The translations under genes and the position numbers were made by a program. DNA of 64,000 nucleotides, taken from positions 1 to 64,000 of the forward strand of contig NZ_JABJVY010000011.1 of assembly GCF_040750475.1 (NCBI RefSeq). The letters run 5' to 3'. The notes under the pieces are model-generated. The model searched no databases, was not told the origin of the DNA, and worked only from the letters and a program-made list of their open reading frames with translations. Shown piece after piece: positions 25,844-33,304 of the stretch; positions within the stretch are counted from its first letter, which is position 1; each line of letters starts with the position of its first letter. This DNA is from Amorphus sp040750475. Its GTDB lineage: Bacteria > Pseudomonadota > Alphaproteobacteria > Rhizobiales > Amorphaceae.

Positions 25844-26812
25844 TCACGCCGCCTTGGCGATGATCAGCGCTTCCTCGACGTCGTCGCGAATCCGCTCCAG
25901 AAGCGTCGTGAGGGCAGCCGCCCCCTCGCCGGCCGACGGCACCTTGGCAAGCGCGGCCTCGAGCGCGGCCATGGTCTCGTCGCCGGCCCAGCCATCGGTC
26001 GTGATGCCGGCGGCGCGCTGGAAATCGCGCACGGCCGCCTCCGTCGACGGGCCGAAATCGCCGTCGATCCGGCCGGTGTAGAAGCCGAGCGTCGCGAGAT
26101 CGTCCTGTAGCGCCCGCACCTGAGCACCGGCGGCGCCCCGGCCGAGCGCGACCGTGCTCGCCTCGATCGCGGCGTTGTCGTTGGCCGACTGATCCGGGTC
26201 CCAGGGGGTGTCGCGGATGCCCTGCCACCGCGCGAACGCGCTCGCGAGCTTCAGGTGATAGCGGTTCTTGGCGTAGCCGGCGCCGTTGTAGCCACGGGCA
26301 AAGCCGCTCCAGTCGTGGCGGCGCAGCTCGTCGTCGAGCCCCGCCGACCGGATGAAATCCACCATGGCGGCAAGGTGCGCGTCCTCGTCGGCCATGAAGG
26401 CGCGCACCATCGCCTCGGGGCTGTCGTAGCCGGCGAGTGCGTGATTGAAGCCCATCACCTGGCCGAGCCCCCAGGAGGCGCTGCGCAGCGCCGCCCGGGC
26501 GTTGATCGTCATCGCCGCCCTGAGGCGCGGATAGCTGTCTTTCGGATAGGGCTGCGCGCCCCATTTGGAATAGGCGAGCCCCTGGCGCACGGCTTCCTTG
26601 CGCTCCGCCCCGGAAAGCTCGCGGTAGAAAATATGCGGCTCGAACAGCATTTTCGGCCGGCCGGCACTGTCGAAGCCGCGGCCGTTGCCGGTCTCAACGT
26701 CGATGACCGCGTGAATCTCGTCCTCACCGACGCCGATTTCGGCGCCGATGCGGGGCAAATCGATATCCTCGAGGCGCTTGGCCGCGCCCCGGAAATCTCC
26801 CAGGTCGATCAT
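25844..26812 (-). CDS. Endolysin: N-acetylmuramidase with peptidoglycan-binding domain
   Basis: A 322-residue lytic enzyme. Residues about 30-200 match the phage N-acetylmuramidase domain (DUF3380), with the early Glu in IDVETGNGRGFD as the likely catalytic residue and the typical segments PKMLFEPHIFYREL and ASWGLGQVMGFN. A PG_binding_1 domain is near residues 215-280 (DFGPSTEAAVRDFQRAAGI). No export signal is present, so release depends on the holin. It lies first in the leftward lysis cassette after a terminator-like hairpin. Confidence 0.88.
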   Translation of the reverse strand: MIDLGDFRGAAKRLEDIDLPRIGAEIGVGEDEIHAVIDVETGNGRGFDSAGRPKMLFEPHIFYRELSGAERKEAVRQGLAYSKWGAQPYPKDSYPRLRAAMTINARAALRSASWGLGQVMGFNHALAGYDSPEAMVRAFMADEDAHLAAMVDFIRSAGLDDELRRHDWSGFARGYNGAGYAKNRYHLKLASAFARWQGIRDTPWDPDQSANDNAAIEASTVALGRGAAGAQVRALQDDLATLGFYTGRIDGDFGPSTEAAVRDFQRAAGITTDGWAGDETMAALEAALAKVPSAGEGAAALTTLLERIRDDVEEALIIAKAA

Positions 26813-26839
26813 CAGGATCTCCGATGTCAGGAATCAAAA

Positions 26840-26859
26840 GCCCGGCAGAAGCGCCGGGC
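26840..26859 (-). terminator. Rho-independent-like terminator before the lysis genes
   Basis: GCCCGGC and GCCGGGC form a 7-bp stem with a 6-base loop. On the minus strand the hairpin is followed by TTTTG. It is located between the last tail gene (ends 26940) and the endolysin start (26812), so it could separate structural and lysis expression. Confidence 0.55.
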
Positions 26860-26882
26860 GAAAAAGTGGGAACCGGTTTTTC
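26860..26882. repeat. Rhizobial-type REP core inside the prophage
   Basis: The sequence contains AAGTGGGAACCGGTTTTT, the reverse complement of the AAAACCGGTTCCCACTT core also seen at 44-66. This repeat type belongs to host intergenic DNA, so its presence between phage genes suggests acquisition from host chromosomes. Confidence 0.5.
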
Positions 26883-26939
26883 GAGGCATCCGGCGCGACA
26901 GGAAGGATCGGCCGGGCGAAAAGCGGGCGTCTGGGCGGA

Positions 26940-27344
26940 TCAGAGCGGATCTGGGTCGATCAGGGATAGACCGAGCGCACCCTCGACGGCCGCCATCGCC
27001 TCATCGGTATCGTCATGGACAATCGCCACGATATGCGCGGGATCGGCCGGTGTTGGCTCGTCGTAGACGCGTAGCAGCGCTTGTGCCCGCAGCGCCGCAT
27101 TCAGATCTGCCTCGAAAGGGTTGGGCAGGAGTGTGAGGTCACTTTCCGCAATCTCCCGGAATCCGGCCGTGACCAGAAATGTCGGCCGAGCGTACCGGAC
27201 GCCGCTGCCATCTTGATAAATGACGTCGTCGAATACCTGATCGTCGTACGCCGTCCGGCCGACCAGGAGACCGAGCTGGGCGCCAGCCGCTGCCAGTGAC
27301 GCGGGGCAGGCAATCGTCACGCGATGCGTGTATGCGCTGATCAT
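26940..27344 (-). CDS. Hypothetical phage protein
   Basis: A 134-residue protein with no recognised domain. Its start overlaps the stop of the tail-fibre-like gene as ATGA. The sequence has an N-terminal beta-rich part and a middle segment with VTAGFREIAESDLTLLPNPF. Being last in the tail operon and after the fibre, it may be a fibre chaperone or accessory, which is only a guess. Confidence 0.5.
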   Translation of the reverse strand: MISAYTHRVTIACPASLAAAGAQLGLLVGRTAYDDQVFDDVIYQDGSGVRYARPTFLVTAGFREIAESDLTLLPNPFEADLNAALRAQALLRVYDEPTPADPAHIVAIVHDDTDEAMAAVEGALGLSLIDPDPL

Positions 27345-28453
27345 GACGGCAGCCTGTAGAGATCGGTGATCTGATCACGCTCGGCGGGGGTAAGGGCGCG
27401 GTCGATCATAAAGCCCTTGGTCAGGAAAAGGGATTTTGGGCCATATGTATTAAGATTGGCCCCCAAACGGGTCATGGTAGACCCTACAGGGTTGTCCCAT
27501 TGCCAGATGACCGATGATCCCGCTTTGAGAGCGTTCCGAAAACCGTCCCGAGATAGTCCAGATAACGGTATTGCAGCACCATCTATCCAGCAAGCTTCTG
27601 GGGTGCCTGCACTACCGGTCGCAAGGTTAGTATTGCCATCACCTAATATAGCTATCATTTGATATTGCGTGCTACTTGTGGGGCTAGAAAGGCCCAACGT
27701 AACATTGGGCACATCCGCCGGATCGTAGGCAAATGCCATCGTCGTGGTGCCGGACGGCATAGCTTGCGGGAATGTGACAAAATCGTCGTCATCCCACACC
27801 GCACGAGGCCGCCCAGCGCTGTCGAGGCCGAGTGTCGGGCGATACGCGCTGACCGTCTGAGTGGCGTGATTGCCGGGGAGGCGACGGACGGAAATGTCAC
27901 TGATGGTCCCCGTCCACCCGCTCCCCTCCGCCCTGAAAAAAAGGCCGACGGATGCACCATCGTCAGCATAGAGCACTGCCCGAAACGTTCCCGAGATCTC
28001 AGGGATAGCGCCGATGATTTTGCCGTTAAATCGGAAGGTAAGATTCCCACCGCTCTCACGCTCTACAGAGAAAGTCACTAAGTAATACCCAGGCGGATAT
28101 GTGTCAGTCCGGGCGAAAGTCGTAAAAGCTGGCGCGGCAGCTTGGATTTCTCCGTCCGAAACGGTGGCACCATTTAAGATAAATGCCCCATCATTTACCA
28201 GCTCCGGCCCCAGCCCTGTAAATCGCCCGTCACGCCACCCCGCCCCGCGCGACAGGTCGAGCCAGAAAGCGGATGGATCGCCGGTGCCGGCCGGTATCGT
28301 CGCGGTGTAATCCTGAAAAGACGTCACCCACTCGTGGTCATAGGTGAGGCCGGCCTCCCCCGCCGCGAAGAATGGGACGAGGGGATACGGCCTCGCATCC
28401 CCCGCCCCCAATCCAAACGGATTGAGCGTGAACGGATTGAGCACGCCGGTCAT
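27341..28453 (-). CDS. Putative tail fibre or receptor-binding protein
   Basis: A 370-residue protein with a short N-terminal region (LNPFTLNPFGLGAGDARPY) found in several phage fibre-like proteins and a beta-rich centre resembling carbohydrate-binding or LamG-like folds (YYLVTFSVERESGGNLTFRF, ISDISVRRLPG). The DNA is lower in GC than the surrounding genes between about 27400 and 28200, which suggests recent exchange. It probably sets host range. The exact fold and ligand are unknown. Confidence 0.6.
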   Translation of the reverse strand: MTGVLNPFTLNPFGLGAGDARPYPLVPFFAAGEAGLTYDHEWVTSFQDYTATIPAGTGDPSAFWLDLSRGAGWRDGRFTGLGPELVNDGAFILNGATVSDGEIQAAAPAFTTFARTDTYPPGYYLVTFSVERESGGNLTFRFNGKIIGAIPEISGTFRAVLYADDGASVGLFFRAEGSGWTGTISDISVRRLPGNHATQTVSAYRPTLGLDSAGRPRAVWDDDDFVTFPQAMPSGTTTMAFAYDPADVPNVTLGLSSPTSSTQYQMIAILGDGNTNLATGSAGTPEACWIDGAAIPLSGLSRDGFRNALKAGSSVIWQWDNPVGSTMTRLGANLNTYGPKSLFLTKGFMIDRALTPAERDQITDLYRLPS

Positions 28454-28454
28454 T

Positions 28455-28718
28455 TTACTGCGCCAGCACGCGCACGGCGTTTTCCGCCGCCAGGAGCGAC
28501 CGCGCCCAGAGCGCCTTTTCGAAGCTGCGCGGCAGACCGGGCATGTGCGGATATTCCAGCACCAGGAAGGCCATGTCGCCGATCTCCGGCTCGGTGTCCG
28601 CCGTCTTGATCGCGACGGCCTGACTCGTCGCCATCTGGATCACGACATCGGCGGCGCCGCTGGTCAGCGGCGTCCACGCCCCATCGGTCAGCTCCACATA
28701 GGTCCATGTCTCGGCCAT
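28455..28718 (-). CDS. Hypothetical phage tail accessory protein
   Basis: An 87-residue protein starting MAETWTYVELTDGAW, with a strong AAGGAGG ribosome site. The longer open frame upstream is rejected. The sequence looks beta-rich (VVIQMATSQAVAIKTADTEP) and could be a small fibre-associated subunit. No known family is recognised. Confidence 0.55.
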   Translation of the reverse strand: MAETWTYVELTDGAWTPLTSGAADVVIQMATSQAVAIKTADTEPEIGDMAFLVLEYPHMPGLPRSFEKALWARSLLAAENAVRVLAQ

Positions 28719-28737
28719 CAGGGCCTCCTTAGATTTT

Positions 28738-28785
28738 TTCGCTCGCGCCAGCTCGCGTTGCACGCCGCTGCGCGGGCGCGACCGA
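28738..28785. repeat. Inverted copy of the baseplate 3' element
   Basis: The plus strand here reads TCGCTCGCGCCAGCTCGCG and continues through GCTGCGCGGGCGCGACCG. This is a diverged version of the gene-sense strand of the larger elements at 30772-30848, 32560-32655 and 33200-33295, in the reverse direction. It fills the gap between two small phage genes. Confidence 0.45.
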
Positions 28786-28788
28786 CGA

Positions 28789-29010
28789 TCAATCGGCGTA
28801 GACTTCCGGCCGGAAATTCGGCCGCTCGATTTCGGGCACCGAGAATTCCCCGTCCTGATAGGACATCCCGCACTGGACATCCGCCCCGGAAGGCACTTCG
28901 ACGAAGTGAAATTTCGGATGAAAAATCGTAACGCCGGGAATTTGCATGTCATCCAACTGGACGATTTCCATGACGTATCCGTCAGGCGATATGCGCGCCC
29001 AAGTCTTCAT
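28789..29010 (-). CDS. Hypothetical phage protein
   Basis: A 73-residue protein (MKTWARISPDGYVMEIVQLD at its start) of a type often found next to phage fibre genes. It has an acidic C-terminus and no catalytic motif. The ribosome site GAGAGAGG lies before the ATG. The role is unknown; it may bind the neighbouring fibre. Confidence 0.55.
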   Translation of the reverse strand: MKTWARISPDGYVMEIVQLDDMQIPGVTIFHPKFHFVEVPSGADVQCGMSYQDGEFSVPEIERPNFRPEVYAD

Positions 29011-29025
29011 GGGGACAACCTCTCT

Positions 29026-30105
29026 CTAATACAGGACATAAAGGGCACCATCTTGGCCGCGACCGCCATCCTGCGCCGTGGCTGCGGCCCAAATGCCGCC
29101 GCCGCCGGACCCGGGAGCGAGCCCATTGACGGCCGGATCGGTCGAGGTCGCCGTCCGACCCCCGCCCCCAAAAAATGACGCGCCGCCATATCCGCCCGGC
29201 GTAAGCGACGACTGATTATTGCCGTCACCGCCAGGGGAGCCGTAGAGATTGAGCTGGCCGCCAGCACCGAGCCCAGGGGCGCCCCCGGCAGACGATGCGC
29301 TGCCCACTCGACCGCCGGACCCGCCTGTCGCCGACAGCCACGGCCCGAATGAGGTCGTGCCGCCGCCGAAGGCGACCCATCCATCGACGCCCTCACCACC
29401 GATGCCACCCTCGCCGACGATGACGGTGATGTCGGCGCCCGGTGTGACGTCGATCCAGCCCTCGGTGTAGCCCCCGGAGCCACCGCCGCCGCCAGCCGCA
29501 TTCAGCCCGGGCGCACTCCCGGCGCCGCCAGCGCCGCCGCCCACAAGCTTCGGGAAGACCCTCGTCGTGTCGTCGGGGACTGTGAACGTGTAGCTTCCGC
29601 CCACGGTGTAGCTCTGGATTCGCGTCTGCACGCCGGGCACGCGCGCCCAGGCCGTGCCCGTGAAATAAAGCGGGGTATACGCGCCGCTATCGACGAAGGT
29701 CGCCAGCTCGCCGGCGCGAGGCGGGACGAAGACCCATGCCTCGTCCAGATAGAGCGCGATCGCATGATCGTGGCCCGCCCAGGCGCCCGATCCGCTTGGC
29801 TTCACGATGTAAATATCGCCCTCGGTCGGAGACCCAGGCGGAGACGATTGCCACCCCTTGACCGGGATATTGGCGAGGCGCAGCACCGATTGCGCGAGCT
29901 GACTGAGATCGGTGTGCGACGGCACCAGGCCTGCAGCCCGCTCGATCGCGACCAGCTCTTTCATGGGATGCGCGAAGGCTTCCGCCGGCGGATAGACGCC
30001 GGTCTGCCCGGTGTCCGGATTGGCGTTGATCCAGTCGGCCTCGCGCGCCGTGCCGTACCCTTTGACCGCCTTGGTCGCGGTGTCGAACCCGCCGACAATG
30101 TCCAT
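29026..30105 (-). CDS. Tail fibre with DUF2793 and glycine-rich tip
   Basis: A 359-residue protein in three parts. The first 95 residues resemble phage collar or fibre N-termini. A DUF2793-like region follows (PPGSPTEGDIYIVKPSGSGA then HDHAIALYLDEAWVFVPPR), common in alphaproteobacterial phage tails. The C-terminal 170 residues hold repeated Gly-rich stretches (GGGAGGAGSAPG, GGGSGGY, FFGGGGR), like the polyglycine sandwiches of fibre-tip adhesins. It probably contacts the cell surface. Confidence 0.75.
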   Translation of the reverse strand: MDIVGGFDTATKAVKGYGTAREADWINANPDTGQTGVYPPAEAFAHPMKELVAIERAAGLVPSHTDLSQLAQSVLRLANIPVKGWQSSPPGSPTEGDIYIVKPSGSGAWAGHDHAIALYLDEAWVFVPPRAGELATFVDSGAYTPLYFTGTAWARVPGVQTRIQSYTVGGSYTFTVPDDTTRVFPKLVGGGAGGAGSAPGLNAAGGGGGSGGYTEGWIDVTPGADITVIVGEGGIGGEGVDGWVAFGGGTTSFGPWLSATGGSGGRVGSASSAGGAPGLGAGGQLNLYGSPGGDGNNQSSLTPGGYGGASFFGGGGRTATSTDPAVNGLAPGSGGGGIWAAATAQDGGRGQDGALYVLY

Positions 30106-30108
30106 CAG

Positions 30109-30735
30109 CTAGACTCCGGTGTAGGAAAAAATGAGCGTGGTGTGGGCGGGCTTGGCGCGCTGCAGCACGCACTCCAGATCCGCCGCCCGGGCGATCCGGC
30201 AGAGCGGATCCTGCCCGCAGGCGGACAACCCGACCTCGAACCAGGTGAGACGGGGACCGGGGACCGTGACGGTCCAGGTGTAGCGATTGAGCGGCGCGCC
30301 GACCTCCCAATAGGGATCGCCGCACGCCGACCGCCCGCATTCGAAAGGCGAGAATTCCGTGATCTCGATCGCGTAGCCGAGGGAGGCCGCCAGCGCCGTC
30401 ATGTAGGCGCGGCTTTGCCCGCCGCGCGCGGCGAATTTCGCCTCCACAGCCTGTTGCCGCTCGCGCAGCGACAGCGACGCGGTCGGAAAGCACGGGTCCG
30501 GCAATCCGGCGGTCGCTTCCCATTCCGGCAGGAGCTCTATCGCCGTGCCGGGATAGGACTCCCGCTCCAACAGGTCGGCGTCCCGCCGCGCCACCCACGC
30601 CCAGATGGCGGCATAGGCGGCCACGAGATCGGCCATCGCCGACCGCTCGGCGAGCGGCCACGCCCAGCCGCGCGGCAACAGCTGGCTCAGCGCGGCGGCA
30701 AACGCCGCCTCGCCCCATCGAACAAATCGCTTCAT
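30109..30735 (-). CDS. YmfQ/DUF2313 tail protein (Mu gp48-like)
   Basis: A 208-residue protein of the YmfQ/DUF2313 family, found in Mu-like tails between baseplate J and the fibre genes. It has the typical early stretch LLPRGWAWPL and a central SLSLRERQQAVEAKFAARGG. Three to four Cys are present in the C-terminal half (CGRSACGDPYW, CGQDPLCR). It likely connects the fibre to the baseplate. Start overlaps no other gene; a repeat element lies just upstream. Confidence 0.8.
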   Translation of the reverse strand: MKRFVRWGEAAFAAALSQLLPRGWAWPLAERSAMADLVAAYAAIWAWVARRDADLLERESYPGTAIELLPEWEATAGLPDPCFPTASLSLRERQQAVEAKFAARGGQSRAYMTALAASLGYAIEITEFSPFECGRSACGDPYWEVGAPLNRYTWTVTVPGPRLTWFEVGLSACGQDPLCRIARAADLECVLQRAKPAHTTLIFSYTGV

Positions 30736-30771
30736 GATGTTAGGTCTGTCGGCCTTTGTTGGAGACCTCCA

Positions 30772-30848
30772 ACCAGCGCGCGACCGCGCGCCGGCCGGTC
30801 AGGCCGCGCCCGCGCAGCCGTGAGCGAAGCGAACTGGCGTGAGCGAAA
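30772..30848. repeat. Baseplate 3' element, copy 1
   Basis: A GC-rich 77-bp element that begins two bases after the stop of the baseplate J gene in gene direction. Over about 75 bp it differs at two positions from the copies at 32560-32655 and 33200-33295. It contains short self-complementary arms (GCGCGC with GCGCGC). Confidence 0.75.
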
Positions 30849-30849
30849 A

Positions 30850-31929
30850 TCACGAGTACGTCACATCGCCCAGCACGGCGATTTCGCCGGCCGCGCAGGT
30901 CGTATCCGCCAAGCCCGGAATGGTGTGGTGGCGCTCGCCCACCGCCGCCGACACCGCCTCGGAAATCCACGCCCCCCAGAAGGTGCCGCCGGGCACCGCC
31001 TTGGCGCGAAACGCGGCGGCGAGATTGGCGGCGATCTCGGCGCGCACCTCCGGCGTGTCGCTCTCCAGGTCCGAAATCTCCACGTCGACCGCCTTGGCCG
31101 CCGGCGCCTCGACGAACAGGTCGCGCACCGTCACCGGCCGAACGGTGTCGATATAAGCTTTCACCAGCGCGAGGTCGGCCGTCGTCGGAATGCCCGACTG
31201 ATTCGCGCGCAGATCGTCCATCATGATGCGCACGGTCTCGGTGCCCACACCGAGCTGTTGCCCCGCCGACCAGGCCCGCGTGACATTCGACGACGCCTCT
31301 TTCGCCCATTGCACGTAGTCGGCAGCGTTGCCGCCGTGGGGCGGTTCCTGGATCCGCGCGATCATCCGGCCCTTGGCCGCGGCATCGCGCTCGGCTTCCG
31401 CGCCGCCGGCAAAGCCGGGCGCAGCCACCACCGCCCGCGCGTCGACACCCTCCGGCACCGAGACGAACGACAGCCCCACGCCCGCCTCGTGATTGCCGGC
31501 CGTGCCGGTCGCGCCGGCGGCGGCGGGCAGCGACAGGGTGCCCGCTCCGCCGATCGTCCCGCCCGTGGTCACCACCACCTCGAGGCTGGTCTCGCCGATG
31601 ACGGTCAGCGCCGTCCCGGTGTCCACGCTCGACCCAGTGGCCCCGGTGACCGTGATGGTCCCGGTCGCGGCGGCGGCCGGAATGCGCGGCACGGCCAGCC
31701 AAAGATCGAGCCAGCGCTGCAGCGGCGCGCCCTCGGCCGTGAGGGGGATCACCATCCGGGCGACCCAGCCCTGATAGCGGAAATGCAAGTGCGCCAGGCC
31801 CGCCACGCCGTCCGCCAGCGCCCGCGTCATGGATTTGGGCAAAAGCAGCGTGGCGGCTTCGGACGCGCCGCGCACCCGGTCGCGCACGACCGTCCGGAGC
31901 TCGGGAAGCGCTGGAATGTCAAAGGCCAT
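30850..31929 (-). CDS. Baseplate J-like protein (Mu gp47)
   Basis: A 359-residue baseplate wedge protein of the Mu gp47/P2 J family. Typical segments are VAGLAHLHFRYQGWVARMVI near the N-terminus, the central beta-rich VSTGTITVTG-type region and VRPVTVRDLFVEAP in the last third. The ATG at 31929 is chosen because GGAG lies eight bases upstream; an earlier ATG at 31947 is also in frame. It assembles the baseplate around the tail hub. Confidence 0.85.
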   Translation of the reverse strand: MAFDIPALPELRTVVRDRVRGASEAATLLLPKSMTRALADGVAGLAHLHFRYQGWVARMVIPLTAEGAPLQRWLDLWLAVPRIPAAAATGTITVTGATGSSVDTGTALTVIGETSLEVVVTTGGTIGGAGTLSLPAAAGATGTAGNHEAGVGLSFVSVPEGVDARAVVAAPGFAGGAEAERDAAAKGRMIARIQEPPHGGNAADYVQWAKEASSNVTRAWSAGQQLGVGTETVRIMMDDLRANQSGIPTTADLALVKAYIDTVRPVTVRDLFVEAPAAKAVDVEISDLESDTPEVRAEIAANLAAAFRAKAVPGGTFWGAWISEAVSAAVGERHHTIPGLADTTCAAGEIAVLGDVTYS

Positions 31930-31945
31930 GAATTTCACTCCGCTC

Positions 31946-31965
31946 ATTCCCGCGAAAGCGGGAAT
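31946..31965. repeat. Common REP hairpin
   Basis: ATTCCCGC-GAAA-GCGGGAAT is a perfect 8-bp stem with a GNRA-type loop, followed by CCATG. This hairpin is a widespread dispersed bacterial repeat and here lies between the GP46 and baseplate J genes. Confidence 0.6.
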
Positions 31966-32000
31966 CCATGGTGAGTCAGACGCTTTCCGAGGCTAAGGCC

Positions 32001-32528
32001 CTACGCAAAATCACTCCAAAGCGGCGCGAAGTGCGCGACGACGGCGGACCCGTCCCGCTGATAGGCGACGATGCGCGCGACCAGCACGCCGTCGGCACCC
32101 CGGAGCTGGGCGATGTCGATCGTCTCCAGGCCGCTCGCCAAATCGCGCCAGAGACAAGCGACATCGAAGCGCGCGACGGCGGCGACGGCCGGATCGGCCA
32201 TCCACGCGATTGCCTCGCGCACATAGGTCTCGGCCCGCGTCCGCGTCGCCGGCACCCGCTTTTCGCGGGAAAGCAGCCACAGCCGAGAGCCGATCATCGC
32301 CGCGCCCGGTCCCCAGATTTCTTCGGCGTCCTGATCCGCCCACCATCCGCGCCGGTCGGTGCTGCCGTCCGGAATGACGTCGTCGGCCTCGGCCAGACGG
32401 TCGGTAAAGAGCGAAATCACAAGCGCGGTCACCAGATCGTGGCCGGTCTCATAGAGCCCGGTCGCGGGATCGATGACGACGTCCGCGCGCGCCTCGCCCG
32501 CAGACCACGCCACGCGGATGTCAGGCAT
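32001..32528 (-). CDS. Phage GP46-like baseplate protein
   Basis: A 175-residue protein of the Mu gp46 family (gpW/gp25-like wedge). The segments DIRVAWSAGEARADVVIDPA, then LVTALVISLFTDRLAEADD and the RRGWWADQ motif are typical. It links the hub region to baseplate J in Mu-like tails. A GGAGG ribosome site precedes the ATG, and a partial hairpin element lies immediately upstream. Confidence 0.85.
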   Translation of the reverse strand: MPDIRVAWSAGEARADVVIDPATGLYETGHDLVTALVISLFTDRLAEADDVIPDGSTDRRGWWADQDAEEIWGPGAAMIGSRLWLLSREKRVPATRTRAETYVREAIAWMADPAVAAVARFDVACLWRDLASGLETIDIAQLRGADGVLVARIVAYQRDGSAVVAHFAPLWSDFA

Positions 32529-32540
32529 CTATTTCCTCCC

Positions 32541-32655
32541 TGTCGGGTTTCCCGCTCCACGCCTCTTGCGAGATCGCCCCACCAGCGCGCGACTGCGCGC
32601 CGGCCGGTCAGGCCGCGCCCGCGCAGCCGTGAGCGCAGCGAACTGGCGTGAGCGA
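32541..32655. repeat. Hairpin element remnant plus baseplate 3' element, copy 2
   Basis: A degenerate CGCCTCTTG-type hairpin element (32541-32570) runs into the large GC-rich element. Bases 32560-32655 are identical to 33200-33295 over 96 bp. In gene direction it starts two bases after the stop of the gpV-like gene and leads to the ribosome site of the GP46 gene. Confidence 0.85.
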
Positions 32656-32657
32656 AA

Positions 32658-33164
32658 TTAAATCACCCCCCAGATCACGTTGGACGGTCCGGCTTCGGTC
32701 ATCATCCGCAACGGCGCGGGCGCCTCGCCCATGTCGATCCGACCGTCGGAGACCTTGAAAACCGTCCCTTTGACGTCGATCAGCACCGATTGCTCCGACT
32801 GGACGGTGACCGGCAGCGGCGACAGGATCTCCACCCGCGCCGCCGCAAGCCGGATCACCTGGCCCTGGCCATCGTAAAGCGCGACCTCGCCCGCCGCCCC
32901 GCCGACGGGACGCACCCCGCGCTGCCCGACGCCGAGCACCATCGGATGCGAGCGCTCGGACCCGACAAAGCCGACGACGAGCTCCGATCCGGCCGGCGGA
33001 TGCGTCGTCAGACCATAGCCCTCGATCCGCTCGACGCCGGACAGCCGCTCGCCGGAGAGCAGCCGCACCTGCATTTCCTGCATGTGCGGCCCGTCGTCGG
33101 TGCGCACCAGCGTGCCCCGCGCGAATGCGTTCAACACCCTCGGGCCAAGAGGTCCACGATGCAT
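32658..33164 (-). CDS. Baseplate assembly protein V (Mu gp45-like)
   Basis: A 168-residue spike or hub-associated protein of the Mu gp45/P2 V family. Typical features are an N-terminal OB-like domain (GTLVRTDDGPHMQEMQVRLL, and GSELVVGFVGSERSHPMVLG) and a short C-terminal beta helix region with VTVQSEQSVLIDVKG. It forms the membrane-piercing tip at the baseplate. Its ribosome site, GGGAG, comes from the hairpin element that lies directly upstream. Confidence 0.85.
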   Translation of the reverse strand: MHRGPLGPRVLNAFARGTLVRTDDGPHMQEMQVRLLSGERLSGVERIEGYGLTTHPPAGSELVVGFVGSERSHPMVLGVGQRGVRPVGGAAGEVALYDGQGQVIRLAAARVEILSPLPVTVQSEQSVLIDVKGTVFKVSDGRIDMGEAPAPLRMMTEAGPSNVIWGVI

Positions 33165-33170
33165 TGCTTG

Positions 33171-33210
33171 TCTCCCGGTCGGGGCCTTACGGCCCTTCTC
33201 GCCTCTTGCG
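33171..33210. repeat. Hairpin element next to gpV gene
   Basis: CCCGGTC and CGCCTCTTG ends flank a GGGCC-TTAC-GGCCC stem (33182-33195). It is in the same direction as the intergenic copies at 57641 and 61430. In gene direction its terminal GACCGGGAG supplies the Shine-Dalgarno sequence for the gpV gene. Confidence 0.8.
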
Positions 33211-33295
33211 AGATCGCCCCACCAGCGCGCGACTGCGCGCCGGCCGGTCAGGCCGCGCCCGCGCAGCCGTGAGCGCAGCGAACTGGCGTGAGCGA
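33200..33295. repeat. Baseplate 3' element, copy 3
   Basis: Identical over 96 bp to 32560-32655, so the gpV-like gene sits between two perfect direct repeats 640 bp apart. It follows the stop of the hub gene in gene direction. Confidence 0.9.
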
Positions 33296-33304
33296 GATAG
33301 AATT

